From Arthrobacter sp. SLBN-112 (GTDB taxonomy: Bacteria; Actinomycetota; Actinomycetes; Actinomycetales; Micrococcaceae), in NCBI RefSeq assembly GCF_030944625.1, contig NZ_JAUSXY010000001.1, forward strand, positions 1,922,001 to 1,986,000: 64,000 nt of DNA, in the 5' to 3' direction. Positions 35,064-43,431 of the stretch are shown piece after piece. Each line of letters starts with the position of its first letter. The first letter of the stretch is position 1. A program made the translations under genes and the position numbers. The notes under the pieces were generated by a model that worked only from the letters and a program-made list of their open reading frames with translations, had not been told where the DNA came from and searched no databases.

Positions 35064-35498
35064 CTATCGGCCCTCGAGGATGGCCTTCAGTTTCTGCAGG
35101 TCCCGGCGGGTCTCACGCCGGATCATTGGCTCCATGAACAACCCTGCCAGCCTGGAGAAACCCGAGGGGCTCCCGCTGTTGCCGAGCGTCATGCGCGTCC
35201 CGCCGTCGTCGTCCGTCCAGGTGTAGGTGGTCTGCATGGGGAAGGGGCCCTGGGCCGTCCGCATCACCAGTCTCTCGCCGGCGACGAAGTCCACGAACTC
35301 GTAGGTATATTTCAGCTCCCGGCCCAGGAATCTTGCGGTGAACGCCACCTTGGAGCCCACCCCGGCAGGGCCCACGCTGAGCCGCTGCGAGCTGTGGATG
35401 TTCCGGTACCACTTGGGCGCGTTCTCAGGGGCCGCCGCGTACTCCGCCACTTCACTTCGGGGCTTGTCGATGTGGATCTCGGTCTGGACGTTCACCAT
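35064..35498 (-). CDS. SRPBCC-family protein (polyketide cyclase/START-like)
   Basis: 144 residues with the helix-grip fold pattern. It opens VQTEIHIDKPRSEVAEYAAAPENAPKWYR (residues about 3-31), then LSVGPAGVGSKVAFTARFLGR and a C-terminal helix MEPMIRRETRRDLQKLKAILEG. Such proteins bind hydrophobic ligands or act as cyclases or chaperones. No catalytic signature beyond the fold. Single gene facing away from the ssu operon. Confidence 0.85.
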   Translation of the reverse strand: MVNVQTEIHIDKPRSEVAEYAAAPENAPKWYRNIHSSQRLSVGPAGVGSKVAFTARFLGRELKYTYEFVDFVAGERLVMRTAQGPFPMQTTYTWTDDDGGTRMTLGNSGSPSGFSRLAGLFMEPMIRRETRRDLQKLKAILEGR

Positions 35499-35655
35499 GC
35501 CTGGTCTCCTTGCAGCTGCGGGGTGCCATTGCGGTAAGCCTCGTAGCCACGTTAGCCGGGACGCGGAGGAGGCGCACCTGCGGGCGGGTCCGGCACATGC
35601 TGCGGCAGTTGGTCAACGTTGCGGCGCCTGAATCTGCGAAACCGGGCATCCGGGC

Positions 35656-35740
35656 GGCCGAATGTGACGCTACATGAACGTGCGTGACCCCCCGTTTCCG
35701 CGTCGTTGAACGGGTTTGGGCCACTCCCTATGGTGAAACA
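35656..35740 (+). promoter_or_regulatory. Promoter region of the sulfonate-type ABC operon
   Basis: TTGAAC (35706-35711), a 17-bp spacer and TATGGT (35729-35734) end six bases before the ATG, so the mRNA is probably leaderless. Upstream, CGAATGTGACGC at 35659-35670 is identical to 40520-40531 upstream of cysG, a candidate site for a shared sulfur regulator. Confidence 0.6.
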
Positions 35741-36892
35741 ATGACTAGTTCCAAGCCCGGGATGACCCGCATCGTGGCAGGCGAAAGCGCGGTTCCCAAG
35801 CGCAAGCGTGCCGTCGAGGCTGCCCTGGCCATCGGGCTTGTGCTGCTGATCGCCATCGGGGCCATCGTTGCCTCGAACATCTCCCGTAACGCCGAGGCCC
35901 AGGCGGCGGAGCCCAGCCCTGCGGCCGACCTGAAGCTCGGCTACTTCGGCAACGTCACGCACGCCCCGGCCCTTGTCGGCGTCAAGAAAGGCTTCCTGCA
36001 GCAAGCGCTCGGCAGCACCAAGCTCAGCACCGAAACCTTCAACGCCGGGCCGGCCGCCATCGAAGCCCTGAACGCCGGAGCCATCGACGCCGCCTACATC
36101 GGTCCCAACCCCGCCATCAACTCCTTCGCCAAGAGCCAGGGGCAGTCCGTGCGCGTCATCGCCGGGGCCGCCGCGGGCGGCGCGCAGCTCGTGGTCAAGC
36201 CCGGGATCAACTCCGCCGCGGACCTCAGGGGCAAGACCCTTGCCTCACCCCAGCTGGGCGGGACCCAGGACGTCGCCCTCCGCGCCTGGCTTTCCAAACA
36301 GGGGTATAAGACCAGCGTGGACGGCAGCGGCGACGTCGCCATCAACCCCACGGACAACGCCCAGACCCTGAAGCTGTTCCAGGACGGAAAGCTCGACGGC
36401 GCATGGTTGCCTGAGCCTTGGGCCTCCCGCCTGGTGCTTCAGGCCGGAGCCAAAGTCCTGGTGGACGAAAAGGACCTGTGGGACGGAACCGGAACCGGCA
36501 AGCCGGGCGAGTTCCCCACCACCATCCTGATCGTGAACCAGAAATACGCGGCTGACCACCCGGACACCATCGAGGCCCTGCTCAAGGGCAACGCCGAGTC
36601 CGTTGCGTGGCTCAACTCCGCGCCCGCCGATGAGAAAGCGAACCTCATCAACGCCGCCCTGCAGGAATCCGCCGGGGCAGCACTGCCAAACGACGTCCTC
36701 ACCAGGTCGCTGGCCAACATCAAGTTCACCCTCGACCCGCTGGCCGGCAGCTATCCCAAGCTGCTGCAGGATGGCGTGGACGCGGGAACCACCAAGAAGG
36801 CCGACATCAACGGACTCTTCGACCTCCGTGCACTCAACCAGGTCATCGGCGGCGCCGACAAGATCTCCGCGGCCGGCCTCGGCCAGGACTGA
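35741..36892 (+). CDS. ssuA: Sulfonate/taurine-type ABC transporter substrate-binding protein
   Basis: About 383 residues, NMT1/SsuA-like periplasmic binding fold. The ligand-site pattern includes LGYFGNVTHAPALVGVKKG, NAGPAAIEALNAGAIDAAYI and LGGTQDVALRAWL. The N-terminus has one hydrophobic segment (ALAIGLVLLIAIGAIVAS) and no lipobox Cys, so it is either cleaved by signal peptidase I or remains membrane-anchored. This is unusual, since most actinobacterial binding proteins are lipoproteins. The ATPase and permease genes follow. Context within cys genes favours organosulfur, but nitrate or thiamine precursors use similar proteins. Confidence 0.88.
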   Translation: MTSSKPGMTRIVAGESAVPKRKRAVEAALAIGLVLLIAIGAIVASNISRNAEAQAAEPSPAADLKLGYFGNVTHAPALVGVKKGFLQQALGSTKLSTETFNAGPAAIEALNAGAIDAAYIGPNPAINSFAKSQGQSVRVIAGAAAGGAQLVVKPGINSAADLRGKTLASPQLGGTQDVALRAWLSKQGYKTSVDGSGDVAINPTDNAQTLKLFQDGKLDGAWLPEPWASRLVLQAGAKVLVDEKDLWDGTGTGKPGEFPTTILIVNQKYAADHPDTIEALLKGNAESVAWLNSAPADEKANLINAALQESAGAALPNDVLTRSLANIKFTLDPLAGSYPKLLQDGVDAGTTKKADINGLFDLRALNQVIGGADKISAAGLGQD

Positions 36893-36918
36893 CCCACCCA
36901 CTACCTAAGGACGGCACC

Positions 36919-37644
36919 ATGCCAGTCGTACTGGAACACCTGGGCAAGCGCTTCGGCGACGGCGCCCCGGTACTGGACGACGTCAACGCCAACATCAGGC
37001 AGGGCGAGTTCGTTGCCCTCCTCGGTGCCTCCGGCTGCGGCAAATCCACCCTCCTGAACATCATCGCGGGACTGGAAGCGCCGACGTCGGGCGCCCTGGA
37101 AGTCCCGAGCGACGGCGCCGCCTTCATGTTCCAGGACGCCGCCCTCTTCCCATGGCTGACCGCCCGGGAAAACATCGAACTGGCCCTGAAGCTTCGCGGT
37201 GTGGGCAAGGCCGAGCGCCGCACCAAGGCCCAGGAACTCCTGGAACTGGTACACCTTGGCTCCGCCGGGGACAAGCGGCCGCACGAACTCTCCGGCGGCA
37301 TGCGGCAGCGCGTCTCGCTGGCCCGCTCGCTGGCGCAGGACCGGCAGCTGCTCCTCATGGATGAACCGTTTGCCGCGCTGGACGCCATCACCCGCGACCT
37401 GTTGCACGACGAGCTGGAACGCATCTGGAAGGAAACCGGACGCACCATCGTGTTCGTCACCCACAATGTCCGCGAGGCCGTCCGCCTGGGACAGCGCGTC
37501 CTGCTGCTGTCCTCCCGCCCCGGCCGCGTGGTCCAGGAATGGGCCGTCACCGAGGAACACCGAACCGATGCCGGGCTCGCCGGCCAGCTTACCGGGGTCA
37601 TCACCGCCCGGCTGCGGGAGGAGATTCGCCGCCATGCCAAGTAA
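36919..37644 (+). CDS. ssuB: Sulfonate/taurine-type ABC transporter ATP-binding protein
   Basis: 241 residues, SsuB/TauB-type importer ATPase. Walker A is GASGCGKST, the Q loop FMFQDAALFPWLTARENI, the signature LSGGMRQR, Walker B LLLMDEPFAALDAITR and the switch His VTHNVREAV. The sequence is that of a typical nitrate/sulfonate/taurine ATPase. It overlaps the permease start by 11 bases, indicating coupled translation. Confidence 0.93.
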   Translation: MPVVLEHLGKRFGDGAPVLDDVNANIRQGEFVALLGASGCGKSTLLNIIAGLEAPTSGALEVPSDGAAFMFQDAALFPWLTARENIELALKLRGVGKAERRTKAQELLELVHLGSAGDKRPHELSGGMRQRVSLARSLAQDRQLLLMDEPFAALDAITRDLLHDELERIWKETGRTIVFVTHNVREAVRLGQRVLLLSSRPGRVVQEWAVTEEHRTDAGLAGQLTGVITARLREEIRRHAK

Positions 37645-38599
37645 CCCACCCCTGGTTGAGGAGGAGCCGGTGGTTGAGCCTGTCGAAACCACAACTGCTG
37701 AAACCCGGCACGTCCATGCCGCTTTGACCCGGACCTCCAGCGGGCACGAGGACCTCCGCGAACTCGAATCCGGTTTGGACTCCCTGCAGTCCGACGCCGA
37801 AAGTAAGCACCGGATCGACTGGAGCCGAATCTTCCTGCCCGTGGCCGCCCTGGTGGTCCTGGTACTGGTCTGGCAGTTCTATGTCTCGCTCGGCGTCAAG
37901 CGCCGCGACCTGGTTCCCGGACCGCTGGACGTCCTCGGCCAGCTGGGCATTCTCTGGAGCGACGGCAAGCTGCAGGAATCTGTTTGGACTTCACTGCAGC
38001 GCGGCGTGGTGGGTTTCGTCATCTCGGTGGCCATTGCGACCCCGGCAGGACTGCTCCTGGCCCAGGTGGCACCGCTGCGGCGCGCCTTCGGCCCGCTCAT
38101 CTCCGGCCTGCAGGTGCTGCCCTCGGTGGCGTGGGTCCCCGCGGCCATCATCTGGTTCGGCCTCACCGACGCCACCGTCTACTTCGTGGTGTTCATGGGC
38201 GCCATCCCGTCCATCATCAACGGGCTCATCTCCGGCGTGGACCAGATCCCGCCGCAATACCGCAGGGTGGGCACCGTCCTGGGCGCGTCAAGGCTCCAGA
38301 TGGCCCTGCAGATTGTCCTGCCGGCTGCGCTGCCCGGTTACCTGGGCGGCCTGAAGCAGGGCTGGGCCTTCTCCTGGCGTTCCCTCATGGCCGCCGAAAT
38401 CATTGCGGTGGGCGGCACCATCGGCTTCGGCCTTGGTTCGCTGCTGGACCAGGGGCGGACCCTCTCCGACATGGCCGTGGTCATGGGCGCCATCCTCCTG
38501 ATCCTGGCGGTGGGCATCCTGATCGAACTGCTGGTCTTCGGCCCCATCGAGAAGCGGCTCCTCCGCAGCCGCGGGCTCCTGGCCGGCAGCACCCGCTGA
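37634..38599 (+). CDS. ssuC: Sulfonate/taurine-type ABC transporter permease
   Basis: About 321 residues. The core has six membrane segments with the coupling motif EAA-like region QYRRVGTVLGASRLQMALQI and SWRSLMAAEIIAVG, typical of the SsuC/TauC family. A non-standard hydrophilic N-terminal extension of about 60 residues precedes the first membrane helix. Part of it (PVVEPVETT, residues about 12-20) is translated from a half-copy of palindromic repeat R2. ATG 37634 overlaps the ATPase gene. Ends the operon, followed by a strong terminator. Confidence 0.92.
   Translation: MPSNPPLVEEEPVVEPVETTTAETRHVHAALTRTSSGHEDLRELESGLDSLQSDAESKHRIDWSRIFLPVAALVVLVLVWQFYVSLGVKRRDLVPGPLDVLGQLGILWSDGKLQESVWTSLQRGVVGFVISVAIATPAGLLLAQVAPLRRAFGPLISGLQVLPSVAWVPAAIIWFGLTDATVYFVVFMGAIPSIINGLISGVDQIPPQYRRVGTVLGASRLQMALQIVLPAALPGYLGGLKQGWAFSWRSLMAAEIIAVGGTIGFGLGSLLDQGRTLSDMAVVMGAILLILAVGILIELLVFGPIEKRLLRSRGLLAGSTR
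37667..37690. repeat. Half-copy of palindromic repeat R2 inside the ssuC N-terminus
   Basis: CCGGTGGTTGAGCCTGTCGA and the following AACC match the left arm of the complete palindrome at 61190-61239. It is read in frame in the N-terminal extension of the permease. Confidence 0.8.
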
Positions 38600-38625
38600 C
38601 CCAGCCCGTTCCCAAGGCACCCTTC

Positions 38626-38659
38626 AGAGCCCGACGGCGACCTCCCGCCGTCGGGCTCT
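38626..38659 (+). terminator. Intrinsic terminator of the sulfonate-type ABC operon
   Basis: Perfect 14-bp stem AGAGCCCGACGGCG (38626-38639) and 38646-38659 with a six-base loop, followed by CTTGTCT. Located 27 bases after the permease stop. Confidence 0.85.
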
Positions 38660-38690
38660 CTTGTCTCCTGACGGCCTGCCGCGGCCGTGC

Positions 38691-38714
38691 CGGGGCACTT
38701 TGACACGGACACGC
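38691..38714 (-). repeat. Partial copy of repeat R3
   Basis: CGGGGCACTTTGACACGGAC then ACGC is the reverse complement of the conserved right block of the 75-bp repeats at 25961-25985 and 26954-26978, with one T for A change. It shows that R3 is dispersed and not specific to the AbiEi-type gene. Confidence 0.75.
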
Positions 38715-38802
38715 GGGATTTTGGGGCCGGTTCGACGCCGGGACTCACGAAAGAGCCCCGGCACCGCGGCTTCCACCAGGAGAGCCATGGCAGACTGGCC
38801 GG

Positions 38803-39264
38803 ATGACCGCCAGCTTCGAGTGCCGCACCGAATCCCCGCTGCCGGTGGAGCGCCTCTTCGACCTGGCCCGCAGCATCGATGCGCATGTGGACTCGCAGCG
38901 GGCGTCCGGGGAGCGCGCGGTGGCCGGCGTAACCAGCGGCCTTATCGGGGAAGGCCAGGAGGTGACGTGGCGGGCCTGGCACTTCGGCATCCCGCTCACC
39001 ATGACCAGCCGGGTCACCCATTTGGATTACCCCCGCAGCTTCACCGACAAACAAGTCAAGGGTCCCTTCAAGGCCTTCCGGCACGTCCACGAATTCGAGC
39101 CCACGGCCACGGGAAGCGTGATGATTGACCGGCTGGAGTTCACCGCGCCGCTGGGTGTGCTGGGCCGCGGCGTCGAACGCCTGTTCCTTGCCCGGTATCT
39201 GGAACGCCTTATCAGGGGGCGGGGGCAATTCCTCGCGGCCGGCCGGATTGCCGGAAGCAGCTAG
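38803..39264 (+). CDS. SRPBCC-family protein
   Basis: 153 residues with a START/Bet v1-like pattern: FECRTESPLPVERLFDLARS at the start, a central beta region WRAWHFGIPLTMTSRVTHLD, and a C-terminal helix GVERLFLARYLERLIRGRGQ. Small-molecule binding or cyclase-like role; the ligand is unknown. Convergent with the cupin gene, ten bases between stops. Confidence 0.82.
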   Translation: MTASFECRTESPLPVERLFDLARSIDAHVDSQRASGERAVAGVTSGLIGEGQEVTWRAWHFGIPLTMTSRVTHLDYPRSFTDKQVKGPFKAFRHVHEFEPTATGSVMIDRLEFTAPLGVLGRGVERLFLARYLERLIRGRGQFLAAGRIAGSS

Positions 39265-39273
39265 CCGCTGCGG

Positions 39274-39771
39274 CTACGCGAAGGGCGGCGGCCCAATGAT
39301 CTCGATTCCGCCGTGGGCCTGGCCGGATGCCCGAATCCGGCTGAAGTCCACCATTCCTGAACCGTCCGGGGTATCGGTCCCGGACAGTGGTTCGCTGGCG
39401 CCGTCGTAGAAGGACTGGGCACTGCCCGGCGTCTGGAGGCACAGTATCCGGGTGCCTTCCTGCAGCACTTTGAAGGCGTGGGGAAGGCCTCGTGGTGCCA
39501 TGGCCACGCCGCCGGCGGGGATCCGGTGCTCAGTTCCGTCAAGGTTCACCAGGATCTCGCCCGCCAAAACGTAGAGGGTTTCGTCCGAATCGGGGTGGGT
39601 GTGGAGTGGGGTGACCTTGTTAAGGGCCATCTCGTCCTCGAACAGCAGGAACGCCCCGCCCGTCTCCTCCTGCCTGGCCTTCCAGGTGTGCACTCCGCCG
39701 CCGTAGAACCAGCGTCTGGGTCCTTCGCCGGGCTGGCGGACCAGGGATGATGAGCCGTTCTTCGTTTCCAT
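39274..39771 (-). CDS. Cupin-domain protein
   Basis: About 165 residues, a single conserved cupin barrel. Metal-site motif 1 is TPLHTHPDSDETLYVLAGE (two His, one Glu) and motif 2 is PRGLPHAFKVL (His). An N-terminal WFYGGGVHTWKAR lies before the barrel. Members are dioxygenases or ligand binders. ATG 39771 chosen; longer frames upstream run into the divergent TetR control region. The gene shares a 65-bp gap with a TetR regulator and a perfect palindrome, so it is a likely target of that regulator. Confidence 0.88.
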   Translation of the reverse strand: METKNGSSSLVRQPGEGPRRWFYGGGVHTWKARQEETGGAFLLFEDEMALNKVTPLHTHPDSDETLYVLAGEILVNLDGTEHRIPAGGVAMAPRGLPHAFKVLQEGTRILCLQTPGSAQSFYDGASEPLSGTDTPDGSGMVDFSRIRASGQAHGGIEIIGPPPFA

Positions 39772-39799
39772 GCTGTTCGCCTCGATGCGTCGGGAAACT

Positions 39800-39821
39800 T
39801 TATGGGACGGGCGTCCCATAA
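39800..39821. promoter_or_regulatory. TetR operator candidate between the cupin and regulator genes
   Basis: A perfect 22-bp palindrome with half-site TTATGGGACG, a GG centre, and the exact complement, in the middle of the 65-bp divergent gap. The symmetry and position are typical of a TetR autoregulatory operator. Confidence 0.7.
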
Positions 39822-39836
39822 CAAGACTGAGGTACC

Positions 39837-40454
39837 ATGAAGGACATGTCAAGACCCTATGCGGACAGCGGGCGGACCAGCCAGAAGCGCCGGACGATGG
39901 ATGCGCTTGTGGCCGCGGCCAGGACTCTGGTTGCCGCCGGCAGGACGCCTACCGTGGACGAGGCCGCGCAGGCGGCCGGGGTGGCGCGGAGTACTGCCTA
40001 CCGCTATTTCCCGGGCCAACGGGACCTGCTCGCCGCGGCGCACCCTGAGACCGCACGGACCTCGATGCTGCCGGACACTCCGCCCCAGGACGCGGCCGGG
40101 CGGCTCGACGCCGTGGTGGTGGAGTTCACCCGGATGATCCTGGAGACCGAGGCGCAGCAGCGGACCATGCTGCGCTTGTCGCTTGAGTCCGCAGACGGTC
40201 CCGACCGGAGCCTACCGCTGCGCCAGGGGCGTGCCATCGGCTGGCTTACCGAAGCGCTGGCGCCGCTGCGGGGGGAGCTGACTGATGACCAGGTCCACAA
40301 GCTGGTGCTGGCCATCCGCAGCGCCACTGGCATTGAAGCCCTGGTCTGGCTGACGGATGTGGGCGGGCTCGGCCGGGATGAGGCCATCGAGTCAATGCGG
40401 TGGACTGCCAACGCGTTGCTGGCCAAGGCGCAGGCCGATGGCCTGTGGGGCTGA
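39837..40454 (+). CDS. TetR-family transcriptional regulator
   Basis: 205 residues. N-terminal helix-turn-helix EAAQAAGVARSTAYRYFPGQ with the usual lead helix (RTMDALVAAARTLVAAG); the C-terminal ligand domain has no known signature. Start at ATG 39837; ATG 39846 is an alternative with similar support. Divergent from the cupin gene over a perfect palindrome, so it probably represses itself and the cupin. Confidence 0.9.
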   Translation: MKDMSRPYADSGRTSQKRRTMDALVAAARTLVAAGRTPTVDEAAQAAGVARSTAYRYFPGQRDLLAAAHPETARTSMLPDTPPQDAAGRLDAVVVEFTRMILETEAQQRTMLRLSLESADGPDRSLPLRQGRAIGWLTEALAPLRGELTDDQVHKLVLAIRSATGIEALVWLTDVGGLGRDEAIESMRWTANALLAKAQADGLWG

Positions 40455-40465
40455 CGGCACCGGAT

Positions 40466-40548
40466 CCTTTGTGACGCAGCATTACCTTACGTGAACTGGT
40501 GTTGCTCGGCCTTTGTTGGCGAATGTGACGCGGCCCTACCGTTGATTC
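40466..40548 (+). promoter_or_regulatory. Promoter and candidate regulator sites of cysG
   Basis: GGCCTTTGT (from 40508) and TACCGT (40537-40542), with the ATG six bases later, form a unit that aligns without gaps to the sulfite reductase promoter. CCTTTGTGACG at 40466 matches 29089, and CGAATGTGACGC at 40520 matches the ssuA upstream region. The transcript is likely leaderless. Confidence 0.6.
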
Positions 40549-41812
40549 ATGGCAATTCAGGACATATACCCCACGGCGCTGCGGCTGCTCGGCCGCCCCG
40601 TGCTGGTGGTGGGCGGCGGCCCCGTTGCAGCCCGCCGCGCCAAGGGCCTGCTCGACGCCGGGGCAGTGGTCACCGTCGTGGCCCCGGTTGCCTCGCCCGC
40701 GCTGAAGGACATGGCCGACGCCGGCCTGCTCACCTGGGAAGCGCGGCCCTACCTCTCCAGCGACGTCGACGGCGTGTGGTTCGCGCAGACCGCCACCGGC
40801 GATCCGGAGGTGGATGCCCAGGTGTCGGCCGACGCGGAGGCGCAGCGGGTTTGGTGCGTCAACGCCTCCAACCATGAAGCGTCTGCCGCCTGGACACCCG
40901 CCGTGGCAGAGGTGGATGACGTGAAGATCGCCGTGAACGCCGGGGGAGATCCGCGCCGCGCAATGGCTGTCCGGGACGCCGTCGCCACCGCCCTGGAAAC
41001 CGGAGACCTGCCGCTGCGCCGCCGCCGCGCGCACCAGGGATCCGTTGCCCTGGTGGGTGGCGGTCCCGGCGATACCGGCCTCATTACCGTCCGCGGCCGC
41101 CGGCTCCTGGGCCAGGCCGACGTCGTCGTTGCTGACCGCCTGGGCCCGCGCGGCCTCCTTAACGAACTCGCCCCGGACGTCCGGGTCATCGAAGTCGGCA
41201 AGACTCCCGGCCACCACCCAGTGCCGCAGGCGGAGATCAATCGCATCCTGGTGGCGGAGGCACAACAGGGGCACCGTGTGGTCCGGCTCAAGGGCGGGGA
41301 CCCCTATGTCCTGGGCCGTGGCGGTGAGGAAGCCGAGTACTGCCGGCAGCATGGTGTGGAGGTTGAGGTGGTCTCCGGCGTTACGTCAGCCATCTCCGTC
41401 CCGGCCGCCGCGGGCATTCCCGTCACGCACCGTGGACTGGCGAAGGGGTTCAGCGTGGTTACCGGCCACGAGGAACTCTCCGAAGTTCCTGCCCGCCCGG
41501 ACCACACCATCGTCCTGCTGATGGGCGTCGGGTAAGCTCCGGGAATCCGCGTCCGCGCTGGGCGAAGCTGGCCTGCCGGAGGACACCCCTGTTGGTATCG
41601 TGGAAAACGGTTATCTGCCGGACCAGCGCGTCACCATTGGCACGCTTGGTTCCATCGCGGACCAGGCCGAAGCTGCCGGTGTTGCCAACCCGGCCGTGAT
41701 CGTCATCGGTGACGTGGTGCGCGTGAGCCCGTTCGCGCCGTCGCACTTCAAAACCGCTGACTACGGCACCACCACCCCGAACAGCCCCCGCAAGACCGCC
41801 CTCACCACCTGA
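40549..41812 (+). pseudogene. cysG: Siroheme synthase (dehydrogenase plus uroporphyrinogen methyltransferase) with one +1 frameshift
   Basis: The N-terminal domain is the precorrin-2 dehydrogenase/ferrochelatase-like Rossmann fold (VLVVGGGPVAARRAKGLLDAG). The C-terminal domain is the SAM-dependent uroporphyrinogen III methyltransferase (VALVGGGPGDTGLITVRG, VVVADRLG, VVRLKGGDPYVLGRGGEE, VVSGVTSAISVPAAAGIP). The frame stops at 41535 after HTIVLLMGVG. With one G removed from GGG at 41530-41532 it continues KLRESASALGEAG to TAA-side end at 41812, giving 420 residues of normal family length. Lost function would be a serious defect for sulfite reductase, so a base-call error is likely. Confidence 0.88.
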
Positions 41813-41899
41813 AACCCATCGATTGCTCCGTAATTGTCGTTATGAGCCTTCAAAACGGCAATGACTCAGCAATCGATGCAGAAGAAAAGGAACACAGCC

Positions 41900-43366
41900 G
41901 TGTCATCCAGCACCACCGTAGGAACTGCTGCGCGTCCGCTCCGCGTCGCCGTCGTTGGCTCCGGCCCCGCCGGCGTCTACGCAGCCGACATCCTCACCAA
42001 GAGCGAGGCCGTCAAGAGCGGCGAGCTGACCGTCAGCATTGACCTCTTCGACCGCTACCCGGCACCCTACGGCCTGATCCGCTACGGCGTGGCCCCGGAC
42101 CACCCCCGCATCAAGGGCATCGTCAACGCCCTGCACAAGGTCCTGGACCGCGGCGACATCCGCTTCTTCGGCAACGTGGACTACGGCACGGACCTCACCA
42201 TCGAGGACCTCCGCACCCACTACGACGCCGTCATCTTCGCCACCGGCGCCATCAAGGACGCGGACCTGAACATCCCCGGCATCGAACTGGACGGCTCCTA
42301 CGGCGGCGCCGACTTCGTCTCCTGGTACGACGGCCACCCGGACGTGCCCCGCGAATGGCCGCTGGAGGCCAAGGAGATTGCCGTGATCGGCAACGGCAAC
42401 GTGGCCCTGGACGTGGCCCGCGTCCTGTCCAAGCACGCCGACGACCTCCTGGTCTCCGAAATCCCGGACAACGTCTACGCCGGCCTGAAGGCTTCGCCGG
42501 TGACCGACGTACACGTCTTCGGACGCCGCGGCCCCGCCCAGGTCAAGTTCACCCCGCTGGAGCTCCGCGAGCTGTCCCACTCCAAGGACGTGGACATCAT
42601 CCTGTACCCGGAGGACTTCGAGTTCGACGAGGAATCGGACCGCCAGATCCAGACCAACAACCAGACCAAGACCATGGTGGGCACGCTCACCAACTGGATC
42701 GCCGAGCAGCCCGAGGACGTCTCCGAGCTCAAGGCTTCCCGCCGCCTGCACCTGCACTTCCTGCACAGCCCGGTGGAGATCTATGACGACGCCGAGGCGC
42801 CGGGCAAGGTGGCCGGCATCAAGTTCGAGCGCACCGAGCTCGACGGCACCGGCAACGCCCGCGGCACCGGCGAATACGTGGACTACCCGGTCCAGGCCGT
42901 CTACCGCGCCATCGGCTACTTCGGCTCTGCCCTGCCGGAGATCGAGTTCGACCACAAGAAGGGCGTCATCCCGAACGACGGCGGCCGCGTCCTGGATGCC
43001 TCGGGCGCCCACGTGCCGGGCATCTACGCTACCGGCTGGATCAAGCGCGGCCCCATCGGCCTGATCGGGCACACCAAGGGCGATGCTCTGGAAACCGTGA
43101 CCTACCTGCTGGAAGACCGCGAAAACCTCCCCGTTGCCGAGGCACCTGCTGAGGACGCCGTCGTCGAGCTCCTCGATGCCCGCGGCGTGAAGTTCACGTC
43201 CTGGGAAGGCTGGCTGGCACTGGACGCCCACGAACTGGCGCTTGGCGCGGCGGCCACCGAAGCCGGCGGCTCACACGGCGTCCAGGTCAAGCGTGAGCGC
43301 ATCAAAGTGGTGCCGCGCGAGGACATGGTATCCATCTCCCGTGACGGCGTGACCGCCCAGGTCTAG
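41900..43366 (+). CDS. fprA: Ferredoxin-NADP reductase (FprA-type), copy 1
   Basis: About 488 residues, adrenodoxin-reductase-like flavoprotein. The FAD fold is VAVVGSGPAGVYAADIL, the conserved middle RYGVAPDHPRIKGIVNALHKVL, and the NADP fold IAVIGNGNVALDVARVL. It is similar throughout to the copy at 56384. GTG 41900 has AAAAGGA upstream and matches the start of the paralogue; ATG 41861 would add 13 residues with no ribosome site. Directly downstream of cysG in a sulfur region, it probably keeps the ferredoxin used by sulfite reductase reduced. Confidence 0.92.
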   Translation: MSSSTTVGTAARPLRVAVVGSGPAGVYAADILTKSEAVKSGELTVSIDLFDRYPAPYGLIRYGVAPDHPRIKGIVNALHKVLDRGDIRFFGNVDYGTDLTIEDLRTHYDAVIFATGAIKDADLNIPGIELDGSYGGADFVSWYDGHPDVPREWPLEAKEIAVIGNGNVALDVARVLSKHADDLLVSEIPDNVYAGLKASPVTDVHVFGRRGPAQVKFTPLELRELSHSKDVDIILYPEDFEFDEESDRQIQTNNQTKTMVGTLTNWIAEQPEDVSELKASRRLHLHFLHSPVEIYDDAEAPGKVAGIKFERTELDGTGNARGTGEYVDYPVQAVYRAIGYFGSALPEIEFDHKKGVIPNDGGRVLDASGAHVPGIYATGWIKRGPIGLIGHTKGDALETVTYLLEDRENLPVAEAPAEDAVVELLDARGVKFTSWEGWLALDAHELALGAAATEAGGSHGVQVKRERIKVVPREDMVSISRDGVTAQV

Positions 43367-43378
43367 GCCTTTGGAACA

Positions 43379-43414
43379 GCAGGAGCCGCGGAACCACCGG
43401 TCCGCGGCTCCTGC
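43379..43414. terminator. Terminator after fprA copy 1
   Basis: Perfect 14-bp stem GCAGGAGCCGCGGA (43379-43392) with 43401-43414, eight-base loop, then CATTTA. Lies between convergent genes and can serve both. Confidence 0.8.
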
Positions 43415-43431
43415 CATTTAACCCTGCTGCG

